A DNA stretch of 64,000 nucleotides from positions 1 to 64,000 of the forward strand of contig JANQPN010000079.1 in assembly GCA_028289455.1 (NCBI GenBank). Direction: 5' to 3'. A program made the position numbers and the translations under genes. The notes under the pieces were generated by a model. The model was not told where the DNA came from and searched no databases. It saw nothing but the letters and a program-made list of their open reading frames with translations. Positions 7,524 through 15,028 of the stretch are shown here, one piece after another (the first letter of the stretch is position 1; each line of letters opens with the position of its first letter). This stretch comes from Wenzhouxiangellaceae bacterium (GTDB lineage: Bacteria > Pseudomonadota > Gammaproteobacteria > Xanthomonadales > Wenzhouxiangellaceae).

Positions 7524-8548
7524 TGACCAGCATACAGACTTTGGACCTGCACACTGCAGGCGAGCCATTGAGGATTATCCGTAACATCCCGGAAGTCGCA
7601 GGTAAAGATGTACTGGATGTCCCCGGTGACAGCATTCTGGCGAAACGCCGCTGGGCACAGACACATCTGGAAACCATGCGTTGTCAATTGATGCTGGAAC
7701 CTCGCGGCCATGCGGATATGTATGGCGCCATATTGACCCCGCCGGTTACGCCGGATGGTGATGTAGGTGTACTGTTTTTGCATAACGAGGGTTTCAGCAC
7801 CATGTGTGGTCATGGAATCATCGGGATCGTCAAGGCAGGTCTGGATCGGAGGTTATACCAACCGGCCGACATCAGCGATATCCGTATTGATACACCGGCC
7901 GGCAGAGTGGTGGCTGCTGCTCATTTTCAAGGCGATAAGGTAGCCACCGTAAGTTTCCGGAATGTGCCTTCATTCATGCTGGCCGATCGGCTGAAAGTTG
8001 ATTTGGGTGATGGCCTGGTCATTAATGCCGCACTGGCCTTCGGTGGCGCCTTTTATGCCTATGTAGATTCATCAGAAGTGGGTTTAAGTCTGCAGCCAGA
8101 TCAATACCCGTCCATCGTCAGCTGGGGTAAGCGAATCAAGCAGGCTTTTATGCAACAGCATTCGATTCAGCATCCGGCTGGTGAGCAGGATCTGAATTTT
8201 CTTTACGGCACGATCTTTGTTGAACCGGTTGCCGGTCAGCCTTATCCTCAAATCAGCCGCAATGTCTGTGTATTTGCCGAAGGAGAAGTGGATCGCAGCC
8301 CCACCGGTACCGGTGTCAGCGGACGCGCAGCGATTCATCATGCCCGTGGTGACATTGATCTGGGTGAAACGATCAGCATTCAAAGCATCGTTGACAGCGC
8401 CTTCTCAGTCAGATGCCTGTCTGAGGCAGATATTAACGGAGTAACCGGTATCGTACCGGAGGTATCCGGACAGGCTTTTATTACCGGAGAACACCATTTT
8501 CTGCTGGATCAGTCAGATATATTTCTGAATGGGTTTCTACTCCGCTAA
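7523..8548 (+). CDS. Trans-3-hydroxy-L-proline dehydratase (proline racemase family, Cys/Thr type)
   Basis: 341 residues. Proline racemase fold: LDLHTAGEPLR at the N-terminus, FSTMCGHG with Cys95, and DRSPTGTGVSGR with Thr261. Racemases and 4-hydroxyproline epimerases have Cys at both catalytic positions; replacement of the second by Thr is the known hallmark of trans-3-hydroxy-L-proline dehydratases (as in human L3HYPDH). The enzyme would remove water to give delta1-pyrroline-2-carboxylate in the cytoplasm. It starts on the last base of the reductase stop codon, so the two steps to L-proline are coupled in one operon. No dedicated transporter or regulator is adjacent, although an AraC regulator lies about 800 bases downstream. 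Confidence 0.92.
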   Translation: MTSIQTLDLHTAGEPLRIIRNIPEVAGKDVLDVPGDSILAKRRWAQTHLETMRCQLMLEPRGHADMYGAILTPPVTPDGDVGVLFLHNEGFSTMCGHGIIGIVKAGLDRRLYQPADISDIRIDTPAGRVVAAAHFQGDKVATVSFRNVPSFMLADRLKVDLGDGLVINAALAFGGAFYAYVDSSEVGLSLQPDQYPSIVSWGKRIKQAFMQQHSIQHPAGEQDLNFLYGTIFVEPVAGQPYPQISRNVCVFAEGEVDRSPTGTGVSGRAAIHHARGDIDLGETISIQSIVDSAFSVRCLSEADINGVTGIVPEVSGQAFITGEHHFLLDQSDIFLNGFLLR

Positions 8549-8659
8549 GCCATTGGCTGCCGCGATATTTGGAAAATTTTCAAAATAGTTGCATAACGGC
8601 TGTACACATCATTAGGCTTGATGTGGATATTTGATGGTTCTTGCAGGTCTTATCGACAG

Positions 8660-9259
8660 ATGAGAGTTAAAGTTTTACTGATAACAACATGCATGCTGGC
8701 CGACAGTTTATGTGCGCAAACAGCTGGAAAAGACCTGGCTGCAGCGGCATTGGAAAGAACTGCGCATACAGTCAGATATGATGGCTCATATTTTTCAATA
8801 GGCTATCCGAATGGCGATGTTCCCGAAGATGTCGGGGTTTGCACAGATGTGGTCATTCGCGCCTATCGCAGCCTGGATATTGATCTGCAGCGTCTGGTCC
8901 ATGAAGACATAAGTGCGAATTTTGACCGGTATCCATCACAGCGAATCTGGGGGCTGACAAGCACTGACCGAAACATAGATCACCGCCGGGTACCTAACCT
9001 GCAGGTTTTTTTCAGCAGGAATGGCGAAGCGTTGCCGAACACGCAAAATCCTGACGATTATTCGGCTGGTGATCTGGTTACCTGGATGTTACCCGGCAAT
9101 CTTCCGCATATTGGTGTCGTCACTGGTCAGCGTAGTGAAGCCACTGGAAATCCCATGATTGTGCACAACATCGGCGCAGGGCCAAAGCTGGAAGATATGT
9201 TGTTCAGTTACCCAATAACCGGCCATTATCGCTATATGCCATTGCATACAGCTGATTAA
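8660..9259 (+). CDS. Secreted DUF1287 protein with a possible Cys-His catalytic pair
   Basis: 199 residues from ATG 8660, which begins a signal peptide (VKVLLITTCMLADSLCAQ); the frame extends upstream to 8618 but those codons encode no signal sequence. The DUF1287 core is unmistakable: RYDGSYFSIGYPNGDVPEDVG, VCTDVVIRAYRSLDIDLQ, NIDHRRVPNLQVFF and GDLVTWMLPGNLPHIGVV. Cys61 (GVCTD) and His150 (PHIGVV) fit the arrangement of NlpC/P60-like papain folds, so cell-wall amide cleavage is a reasonable but unproven idea. It stands alone, downstream of the hydroxyproline operon. Confidence 0.85.
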   Translation: MRVKVLLITTCMLADSLCAQTAGKDLAAAALERTAHTVRYDGSYFSIGYPNGDVPEDVGVCTDVVIRAYRSLDIDLQRLVHEDISANFDRYPSQRIWGLTSTDRNIDHRRVPNLQVFFSRNGEALPNTQNPDDYSAGDLVTWMLPGNLPHIGVVTGQRSEATGNPMIVHNIGAGPKLEDMLFSYPITGHYRYMPLHTAD

Positions 9260-9363
9260 AATGGCTCATTGATATGCGCCAGCGCATTTAATCTGACTTT
9301 AAACCGGCTGATTGATGGCAACATCTATACTGATAATCGCAACAATCTAATACACCACTCGAT

Positions 9364-10218
9364 TTGAAAGCCGCCACCGCATCAATAACGCCACATTTAG
9401 ACAGCCGAGGCGTTCGTCTGGACTTTGGACAGTTTGTCAGCCCGCCGAGCAGACGGCTGGATGTCGATGGGCTGTTGTTTTCAGAAATGACCGGTCTGTC
9501 TCCCACGGGTGTACCGAGACACACCCATGAAGCGGCGCACTTGTGTCTGGTAACTCATGGTGTTTACAAACCCACTGCACGCAATGCATCTGGCCCGTGT
9601 TCCAGCTGGACAGTGCTGTTTCATCCACCGGCAACACATCATGATGACTGCTTCGCGACAGATGGGGGAGCGGTGCTGATGGTGTCGCTATCCGCAGAGC
9701 GGTTTCGAGATATCAACCTGCAGGCACGGTTACCGGAAGAGTCAATTGTGTTGAATGGCTATCAGCCGGGTTTTCTGGGCGCAAAGTGGTTATCAGAATT
9801 CAGGCAGCCCGATGACATTTCTACCACGGCTTTGGAGTCTCTGGCTCTTGAACTGTTGTCGGATGCAGGCAGGATCAGTCCGGCATATCCCGGTTCTCCC
9901 GGTTGGTTGAAACGGGCTCAGGAACGTATTGAAGACTGTCACGCCGAGCAGATTACCGTGCGTGATATCGCCGACAGCGCCGGCGTACACCCTGTGCATC
10001 TGGCACGGGAATTTCGGCGTTTCTTTCGCTGTTCTCCTGCTGACTATATTCGCTTCTGCAGGATAGACAGAGCCCGCCGGCGGATGTTGCATCGTGATAT
10101 TTCACTGACCCACGTGGCACAGGATGTGGGCTTTTTTGACCAGAGTCATTTTACCAGAGCGTTCAAACGCACCACTGGAATCACTCCAACTGCTTTTCGT
10201 AAGCTGATCAGCAACTGA
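9364..10218 (+). CDS. AraC-family transcriptional regulator
   Basis: 284 residues from a TTG at 9364; no better start is seen upstream. The N-terminal half carries cupin-like segments (TGVPRHTHEAAHLCLVTHGVY, SWTVLFHPPATHHDD) that could sense a ligand. The C-terminal hundred residues hold the two AraC helix-turn-helices: ITVRDIADSAGVHPVHLAREFRRFF and the signature tail SLTHVAQDVGFFDQSHFTRAFKRTTGITPTAFR. It probably controls a neighbour; the strong 38-bp dyad 59 bases downstream, in front of the next gene, is one candidate target. The effector is unknown. Confidence 0.93.
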   Translation: MKAATASITPHLDSRGVRLDFGQFVSPPSRRLDVDGLLFSEMTGLSPTGVPRHTHEAAHLCLVTHGVYKPTARNASGPCSSWTVLFHPPATHHDDCFATDGGAVLMVSLSAERFRDINLQARLPEESIVLNGYQPGFLGAKWLSEFRQPDDISTTALESLALELLSDAGRISPAYPGSPGWLKRAQERIEDCHAEQITVRDIADSAGVHPVHLAREFRRFFRCSPADYIRFCRIDRARRRMLHRDISLTHVAQDVGFFDQSHFTRAFKRTTGITPTAFRKLISN

Positions 10219-10276
10219 GCGCCGACGGATTTGACGTTGTGCGTTGCCATGTTGCAACTGTACAAGCGCACTTAAC

Positions 10277-10314
10277 CAATCAAATTGACAATGGTACCCA
10301 TGTCAATCTGATTG
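10277..10314. promoter_or_regulatory. 38-bp inverted repeat immediately upstream of the 10324 gene
   Basis: Left arm CAATCAAATTGACA (10277-10290) and right arm TGTCAATCTGATTG (10301-10314) match at 13 of 14 positions, and the centre contains the palindrome GGTACC. The right arm ends where the Shine-Dalgarno GAGGTGA begins (10314-10320). As DNA it could bind a dimeric regulator; as RNA it would form a stable hairpin abutting the ribosome site. TTGACA within the left arm is not followed by a credible -10. Confidence 0.7.
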
Positions 10315-10323
10315 AGGTGAACC

Positions 10324-12282
10324 ATGTACAGTCAAAAAATAAGACGATTAGCCGGCATGATGGCTTTGTGTATCAGCATCAGTATCTCACTGACTTTGCA
10401 TGCGCAAACCCATCAGAGCAACCATGCGGCTGAAGAAACGCATGACGCGCTTTCCACAGCACTGAACAATGCCAGTGATGCCAACTTCAGGCACGATATT
10501 GAACAGGAGCGCGAAATTTTGAAAGCCGCGGAGCAGCTGGCGGGAACCGTTGAGGACAGGGCTGATGTGCAGCAGCGACTGGCGGTGCTCGACTGGCGAT
10601 ATGCGGCGAACTTTGATGCGGCAAGAAAACGTCTGCAAAAGGCAGCGGCAGACTTCGGAACAGCAGAAACCTGGCTGGCTATGGCTCGGATGGAATTAGC
10701 CGCTGGCCGATATAAAGCCGCCCGGGAAGCAGCCAATAAGGCTATGGGTGCCGCAGACACCGAAACGTTGAGGCAGCAGGCTTATGTGGCTGCAGCACGG
10801 CCGGTGGTTGCCGGTTCAATAATACAACGCAGTAGCGGCCAGCCAATTGATGCCGGGTTGCTCACCGGCGCATTACAGCAGCTCGACAAAGTGGTCGGAG
10901 GAGAAGCCGGGACCCTGGAGTCTGCCAGACTGTTAATGCAGGCTGCATTGCTCCTGGGTGATGGCGCAACTGCCTTGCATGCATGGCGGGCATATTTCCA
11001 GCTGGCGCCTGGACAGCCGCTGCCAAATGCTATTGCTGATGGTGGCGCAGTGCTTGAGCGTGTTTTGAAAAAATGGAGTGGGCCGGGTAAAAACGATACA
11101 GATGATGGTGAGTTGATCCAGGCTTTGCAGCATTCACGCTTTTTTACCGAGGCAGATTTGATTGCCCGGCATCCTAATATCCCAGAAGCAGTGCTCAGCC
11201 GGTCAAATATTCAGGATTTGCTCAACTATGTCAAAACCATTAAGAACCTGCGTGCACATACCGAAGAATACTACCGGCAGACGTCGATTGGGTCCGGAGA
11301 CCTCTCCGCTTATGTCGGCCAGGCTGCTTCGATGCTGCGGGAAATGGTAGCCACAATGCATGATCCGAAAGCCGGGAGCGTCACCTCGAACGAAGATATA
11401 TCGGCCTATCTTGAAAACCGTTATGGTGCCTATGTGAATTTTGGCAACACTGCCGGATATTTTGATCTGCATATGGGTTACAGCATCATCGATGAAACCC
11501 GCACCGTTGAGCAGTACGGCAATCGTGCGGAGTTGCGTTTTGTGGTGCTGGACAACATGGTGTCAAACGGTTTTCAGAGCTGGGCATGGGAGGGTGGTGC
11601 TGAACATGGTGGATGGGCTAACAGCGATGCCATTTATCAGGTCCGGTCAGCATACGCAGATAATCCGATGCAGGCATGGCGGCAGCTGAATGCAACTGTG
11701 GAGCGAGACAAATTCATTGCGGAAATGCAGCGTGAAAGTGCTTTGGATGATCAACGGGCCACCGATAACGCCTATGCATTTTTGCCCGGCCTGGAAATGC
11801 GTCTGAGACATCAGGGTAGAACGCGGCTGTTACAACGTTTACGCGATAACGGCTATCAGGGAGAACAGTTAAGATTGAAGTTCATGCAGGAAATCCGGTC
11901 AGCAGTGCGCGAAAGCTCTATCTTTGCTCATGAAGGGCGGCATGCCATCGATAACCGTGCCGGAGAAGCCTCCAGTGATGAACTGGAATACACCGCCAAG
12001 CTTGCAGAGGTGGCGTTTGCGCCTGAGCCCAGGTTGACATTCGGCGGTATTTTCGCCGCCAACATTGGTGATCCCACCAGCCACGGTCAAGCCAATCTGA
12101 AAGTTGTCAAAGGTGTAGTTGCCTGGATGCAGCAGCATCAGAATGAAATCAACGGATTCGATGCCGGGCGTCCTGTACTGCCACAGTTCGACCTGCTGAG
12201 CGATACACAGATGCGCAGCCTGTTCAGGTCTATGGATCCTCTATATAAGCTAGAGAATTCTGCTTCTGTTACAACAAATTAG
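10324..12282 (+). CDS. Secreted protein with N-terminal helical repeats and a HEGRH motif; putative zinc metalloprotease
   Basis: 652 residues, ATG 4 bases after GAGGTGA. Signal peptide MMALCISISISLTLHAQ, cleavage about residue 28. Residues about 40-230 are alanine-rich paired helices resembling TPRs. In the last 120 residues HEGRHAID places His536, Glu537 and His540 in an HExxH arrangement, with ELEYTAKLAEV (Glu553/Glu555) a possible third ligand 13-15 residues later. I do not recognise a named family. Function as a periplasmic or secreted metalloprotease is inference from that motif alone. It is monocistronic, with a GC-rich hairpin downstream. The 38-bp dyad before it points to tight control. 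Confidence 0.8.
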   Translation: MYSQKIRRLAGMMALCISISISLTLHAQTHQSNHAAEETHDALSTALNNASDANFRHDIEQEREILKAAEQLAGTVEDRADVQQRLAVLDWRYAANFDAARKRLQKAAADFGTAETWLAMARMELAAGRYKAAREAANKAMGAADTETLRQQAYVAAARPVVAGSIIQRSSGQPIDAGLLTGALQQLDKVVGGEAGTLESARLLMQAALLLGDGATALHAWRAYFQLAPGQPLPNAIADGGAVLERVLKKWSGPGKNDTDDGELIQALQHSRFFTEADLIARHPNIPEAVLSRSNIQDLLNYVKTIKNLRAHTEEYYRQTSIGSGDLSAYVGQAASMLREMVATMHDPKAGSVTSNEDISAYLENRYGAYVNFGNTAGYFDLHMGYSIIDETRTVEQYGNRAELRFVVLDNMVSNGFQSWAWEGGAEHGGWANSDAIYQVRSAYADNPMQAWRQLNATVERDKFIAEMQRESALDDQRATDNAYAFLPGLEMRLRHQGRTRLLQRLRDNGYQGEQLRLKFMQEIRSAVRESSIFAHEGRHAIDNRAGEASSDELEYTAKLAEVAFAPEPRLTFGGIFAANIGDPTSHGQANLKVVKGVVAWMQQHQNEINGFDAGRPVLPQFDLLSDTQMRSLFRSMDPLYKLENSASVTTN

Positions 12283-12300
12283 AACGTTACCGATTACTAC

Positions 12301-12324
12301 AGCTGCCGGGGTGTCCCGGCAGCT
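12301..12324 (+). terminator. Perfect 10-bp hairpin after the HEGRH gene
   Basis: AGCTGCCGGG (12301-12310), loop GTGT, CCCGGCAGCT (12315-12324). The stem is strong but has no U-tract (TACCGTTGG follows), so termination may be partial or Rho-assisted. It starts 18 bases after the stop codon. Confidence 0.5.
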
Positions 12325-12440
12325 TACCGTTGGTCGATTTCCCAGCTGTTTAAATCATTTACCACAAACCGGCATCAAAGATATTCAGAGCCGACTTTGC
12401 TTCAAAAAGACTAAAGTCCAAAAAATTATTTCACCGGCAC

Positions 12441-12469
12441 TGGACATTTAAAGATTACACGTGTAATCT
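12441..12469 (+). promoter_or_regulatory. Promoter of the blaI/blaR1-like operon
   Basis: -35 TGGACA at 12441-12446, 17-base spacer, -10 TAATCT at 12464-12469. The spacer and -10 lie inside the 30-bp palindrome, so repressor binding would directly block RNA polymerase. Predicted transcription start is near 12476, about 20 bases before the ATG. Confidence 0.7.
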
Positions 12470-12475
12470 TTAAAT
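12446..12475. promoter_or_regulatory. BlaI-type operator 1: 30-bp perfect palindrome
   Basis: Each half is ATTTAAAGATTACAC or its exact complement, centred between 12460 and 12461. The core TACAcgTGTA matches the BlaI/MecI operator consensus TACAnnTGTA. It overlaps the spacer and -10 of the promoter and most likely binds the dimeric repressor encoded immediately downstream. Confidence 0.85.
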
Positions 12476-12477
12476 AA

Positions 12478-12491
12478 ATTACAAATGTAAT
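12478..12491. promoter_or_regulatory. BlaI-type operator 2
   Basis: ATTACAAATGTAAT, a perfect 6+6 inverted repeat with core TACAaaTGTA, centred 24 bases after operator 1 and ending 4 bases before the repressor ATG. Two phased sites suit cooperative autorepression. There is no clear Shine-Dalgarno sequence in this space, so the operator takes its place. Confidence 0.8.
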
Positions 12492-12495
12492 CGTT

Positions 12496-12864
12496 ATGCA
12501 GATCAGTACAGCAGAAAGTGTGGTCATGGAAGTGATGTGGCGGGATGGTCCCTGTTACGCAGAGCAGATTGTCAGTGAAGTAACTGCTAGTCGTGACTGG
12601 ACTGCGGCGACGGTCAAAACGCTGCTCAACCGGTTGCTGAATAAAGGTGCTGTCCAGGCCGAGCGCATCGGCAGGCGTTATCTGTATACGCCTGTGCTGA
12701 ACCGAGACGACTATATTACCCAGGAAAGTCAGGGGCTGCTGGACAGGCTTTTCGATGGTCAGGTGGCGCCATTGGTCAGCTACTTTTCAGAACAGCAGAA
12801 GCTGAATCAGAAAGACATTGCAGAACTGAAACGCCTGATAGGAAAGCTCGATGACAGTGAATGA
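12496..12864 (+). CDS. BlaI/MecI/CopY-family repressor
   Basis: 122 residues. An N-terminal winged helix (SVVMEVMWRDGPCYAEQIVSEV, ATVKTLLNRLLNKGAV, RRYLYTPVLNRDDYI) is followed by the dimerisation helices (ESQGLLDRLFDGQVAPLVSYF). The family represses its own operon until a membrane M56 protease signals, after which the repressor is inactivated. It overlaps the M56 gene by 14 bases. Two TACAnnTGTA operators lie just upstream. No beta-lactamase or PBP gene is adjacent, so the regulon is something else. Confidence 0.95.
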   Translation: MQISTAESVVMEVMWRDGPCYAEQIVSEVTASRDWTAATVKTLLNRLLNKGAVQAERIGRRYLYTPVLNRDDYITQESQGLLDRLFDGQVAPLVSYFSEQQKLNQKDIAELKRLIGKLDDSE

Positions 12865-14899
12865 AATTCTTCGCGAGCTGTTGAGCTTAAACCTGGTCGC
12901 AGGTCTGGCCATAATATGGGTGCTGTTTACCCGAAGCTGGATAAGAGCATGGTTTGGTGCCCGGGTCGCCTATGTTTACTGGCTGCTGGTCCCGATGGCA
13001 GTGATAGCCAGTCTGCTGCCCGCCCGCACTGTTTTGCAATCACTGCAACCATCGCCGTCAATGCTGATGCAAGCAAGTTCTGAAGACGCAGGGCCGGGTA
13101 TACCTAATCAGCTGCAGGCAGTATCAGTAGATACAGCCCAGTTAAACTCACAAGCGGCTGGTGCATTCAACTTTGCCGAGATAATGCCATCCATGCAGGA
13201 GCTGTTAATGGGTGTATGGATAGCCGGTTTAATCATTGCTGTTGCTGCATTGGTGAGGCATCACCGCCGGTTTATCAAAAGCCTGGGACGGTTGAGTGGT
13301 GATGCTGCTTTCGGCAGGAATGTTTTTCGATCAGAATTCTCTCATGGCGGCCCGGCGTCTGTCGGTATCATCAGACCGTGGATTGTGCTGCCTGCTGATT
13401 TCGAAACGCGCTTCAGCGAGCGTGAACGGGCGATGATAATAGCCCATGAGCGTTCGCACATAGCCACCGGTGATCCTGTAGTTAATCTGTTGGCTGGATT
13501 GGCGGTGTGTATTTGCTGGTTCAATCCATTAATGCATATGGCATCCAGGCAATTGCGCCGGGATCAGGAACTGGCCTGTGATGCTGATACGATAATCCGG
13601 TTTTCGGGATCTCGCCGGATATATGCTGAAGCGCTGCTAAAAGCACAGTTAACAGTGAGCTCTCCTGTTCTTGGCTGCGCCTGGCTGACCCATCCTTTGA
13701 AACAGAGAATCACCGGGCTGGCAGGTACTCCCAGGTATCACCGCCAGGTGGGTATGCTGGTTAATAGCATATTGATCCTGTTGGCTGCGACCGTTTCGTG
13801 GGCTGCTCAGTCACCTGTGGTGATTACCGAGTCGGCGGAGAGCAGCAGGGTGCTTGATTCACAAGTCCCTGAAACCGATAGCCTCCGGGGATTGAATGGC
13901 AACAGCGGTGAGTATGCCGCATTGCCGCAGACATCGGTTTATGCTGCAGATTCACTGGAACTGGAAGAAATAGCAGCGCGGCTCACAGTTATCCCGGAAA
14001 GCCGCAATGACATAGCACTGACCATTATGCCCTCCGGGCTGCTGCCCCAGCCTGATATACAACATCAGGGTAATCATTTACTGATTTCCGGTGGGCTTCA
14101 GCTGAGCAGATATCCCTGCCTGAAAAGATACGGCGGGCAGGGTGCTGTATCGGTACCGCGATACGGCGATATACCGTTGCAGGACCTGCCCGAAATTATT
14201 GCTCGTGTGCCCTACAGTATCGATCTCAGTGTGCATGGTCTGGTATTGGCTGAAATAGGCCCTTCAAGTGGCGGCATGCTAGAGAATCATGGTTGCGGCG
14301 ATGTCTATATTGAAGATGCATCCGGGCCATTGGATGTGGCTTTGTACGGTTATGGTGATATCGATGTAGGTCAAGTCGACGGTCCGATTACTGCTGAACT
14401 TTTCGGTTTTGGTGAGATGCGTCTGGACAGTGCCCGTGCCGCCCGGTTGGAACTGATAGGCATGGGGAATCTCATTGGTGGAGAGTTTGCTGAATCTGTG
14501 GTTGCGAGATTACAGGGCGAGGGTGATATGCGGCTGGAGCATCTGGGTAATGGGGCGGAGTTGAAATCATCGGGTACCGGGGAAATGAGCCTTGGCACTA
14601 TCAGTGGTTCTGTGAAGCTTGAAGCTGAAAGCTCCGCACCGGTTTCAATCGGGACGGTTAACGGCCCACTGATGGATATTGAGGCCGGCAGCATTGGCAG
14701 TGTGGACATACAACAAGGTCTGGTTGATCAGTTCAAGGTGCATGTTAAGGGCCCCGGTGGCATCTATTTCGGTGGATCAGTGGGTTTTCTGGAGGCCCGG
14801 TTGAATGCCGGCAGCGGTGATATTTTTGTTGGCTCTGCTGAGCGGATGGAAACCCGGGGCAACGGTCCGGATTCAGGAGCAGTGAAAACAGGTAAATAA
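12851..14899 (+). CDS. BlaR1/MecR1-like M56 membrane protease with a C-terminal beta-helix sensor domain
   Basis: 682 residues. Hydrophobic helices lie near 11-27, 41-58, 119-136 and 302-319, with the gluzincin site HERSH at 199-203 facing the cytoplasm and Glu240 (DQELACD) as the third ligand. Classical BlaR1 ends in a penicillin-binding domain; here residues about 330-670 are instead a DUF2807-like array of GxGD-type turns (GCGDVYIE, GYGDIDVGQVDG, GFGEMRLD, GMGNL, GEGDMRLE, GTGEMSL). No SxxK motif is visible in that region. The signal recognised in the periplasm is therefore probably not a beta-lactam. It is coupled to the upstream repressor by overlap. Confidence 0.88.
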   Translation: MTVNEILRELLSLNLVAGLAIIWVLFTRSWIRAWFGARVAYVYWLLVPMAVIASLLPARTVLQSLQPSPSMLMQASSEDAGPGIPNQLQAVSVDTAQLNSQAAGAFNFAEIMPSMQELLMGVWIAGLIIAVAALVRHHRRFIKSLGRLSGDAAFGRNVFRSEFSHGGPASVGIIRPWIVLPADFETRFSERERAMIIAHERSHIATGDPVVNLLAGLAVCICWFNPLMHMASRQLRRDQELACDADTIIRFSGSRRIYAEALLKAQLTVSSPVLGCAWLTHPLKQRITGLAGTPRYHRQVGMLVNSILILLAATVSWAAQSPVVITESAESSRVLDSQVPETDSLRGLNGNSGEYAALPQTSVYAADSLELEEIAARLTVIPESRNDIALTIMPSGLLPQPDIQHQGNHLLISGGLQLSRYPCLKRYGGQGAVSVPRYGDIPLQDLPEIIARVPYSIDLSVHGLVLAEIGPSSGGMLENHGCGDVYIEDASGPLDVALYGYGDIDVGQVDGPITAELFGFGEMRLDSARAARLELIGMGNLIGGEFAESVVARLQGEGDMRLEHLGNGAELKSSGTGEMSLGTISGSVKLEAESSAPVSIGTVNGPLMDIEAGSIGSVDIQQGLVDQFKVHVKGPGGIYFGGSVGFLEARLNAGSGDIFVGSAERMETRGNGPDSGAVKTGK

Positions 14900-14912
14900 C
14901 AGATTTAAAAAT

Positions 14913-14952
14913 GCCGGGATAGCAGCGCTGCGACTGTTTTTCTAATCCCGGC
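14913..14952 (+). terminator. Possible terminator after the M56 gene
   Basis: GCCGGGAT (14913-14920) pairs with ATCCCGGC (14945-14952); the long loop contains its own palindrome GCAGCGCTGC. Only CTTTC follows, so strength is uncertain. Confidence 0.35.
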
Positions 14953-15028
14953 CTTTCAAGTTCCACCGGCAAAGCAGTGGAGCAAATTCTTTCGAAGTAA
15001 CCACTGAATCTTTCATGGAGACATAACT

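Noticed and set aside
10285..10313. TTGACA followed at 17 bases by CTGATT as a promoter for the 10324 gene
   Set aside because: CTGATT is a poor -10 and the TTGACA is explained by the palindrome, which contains it on both strands.
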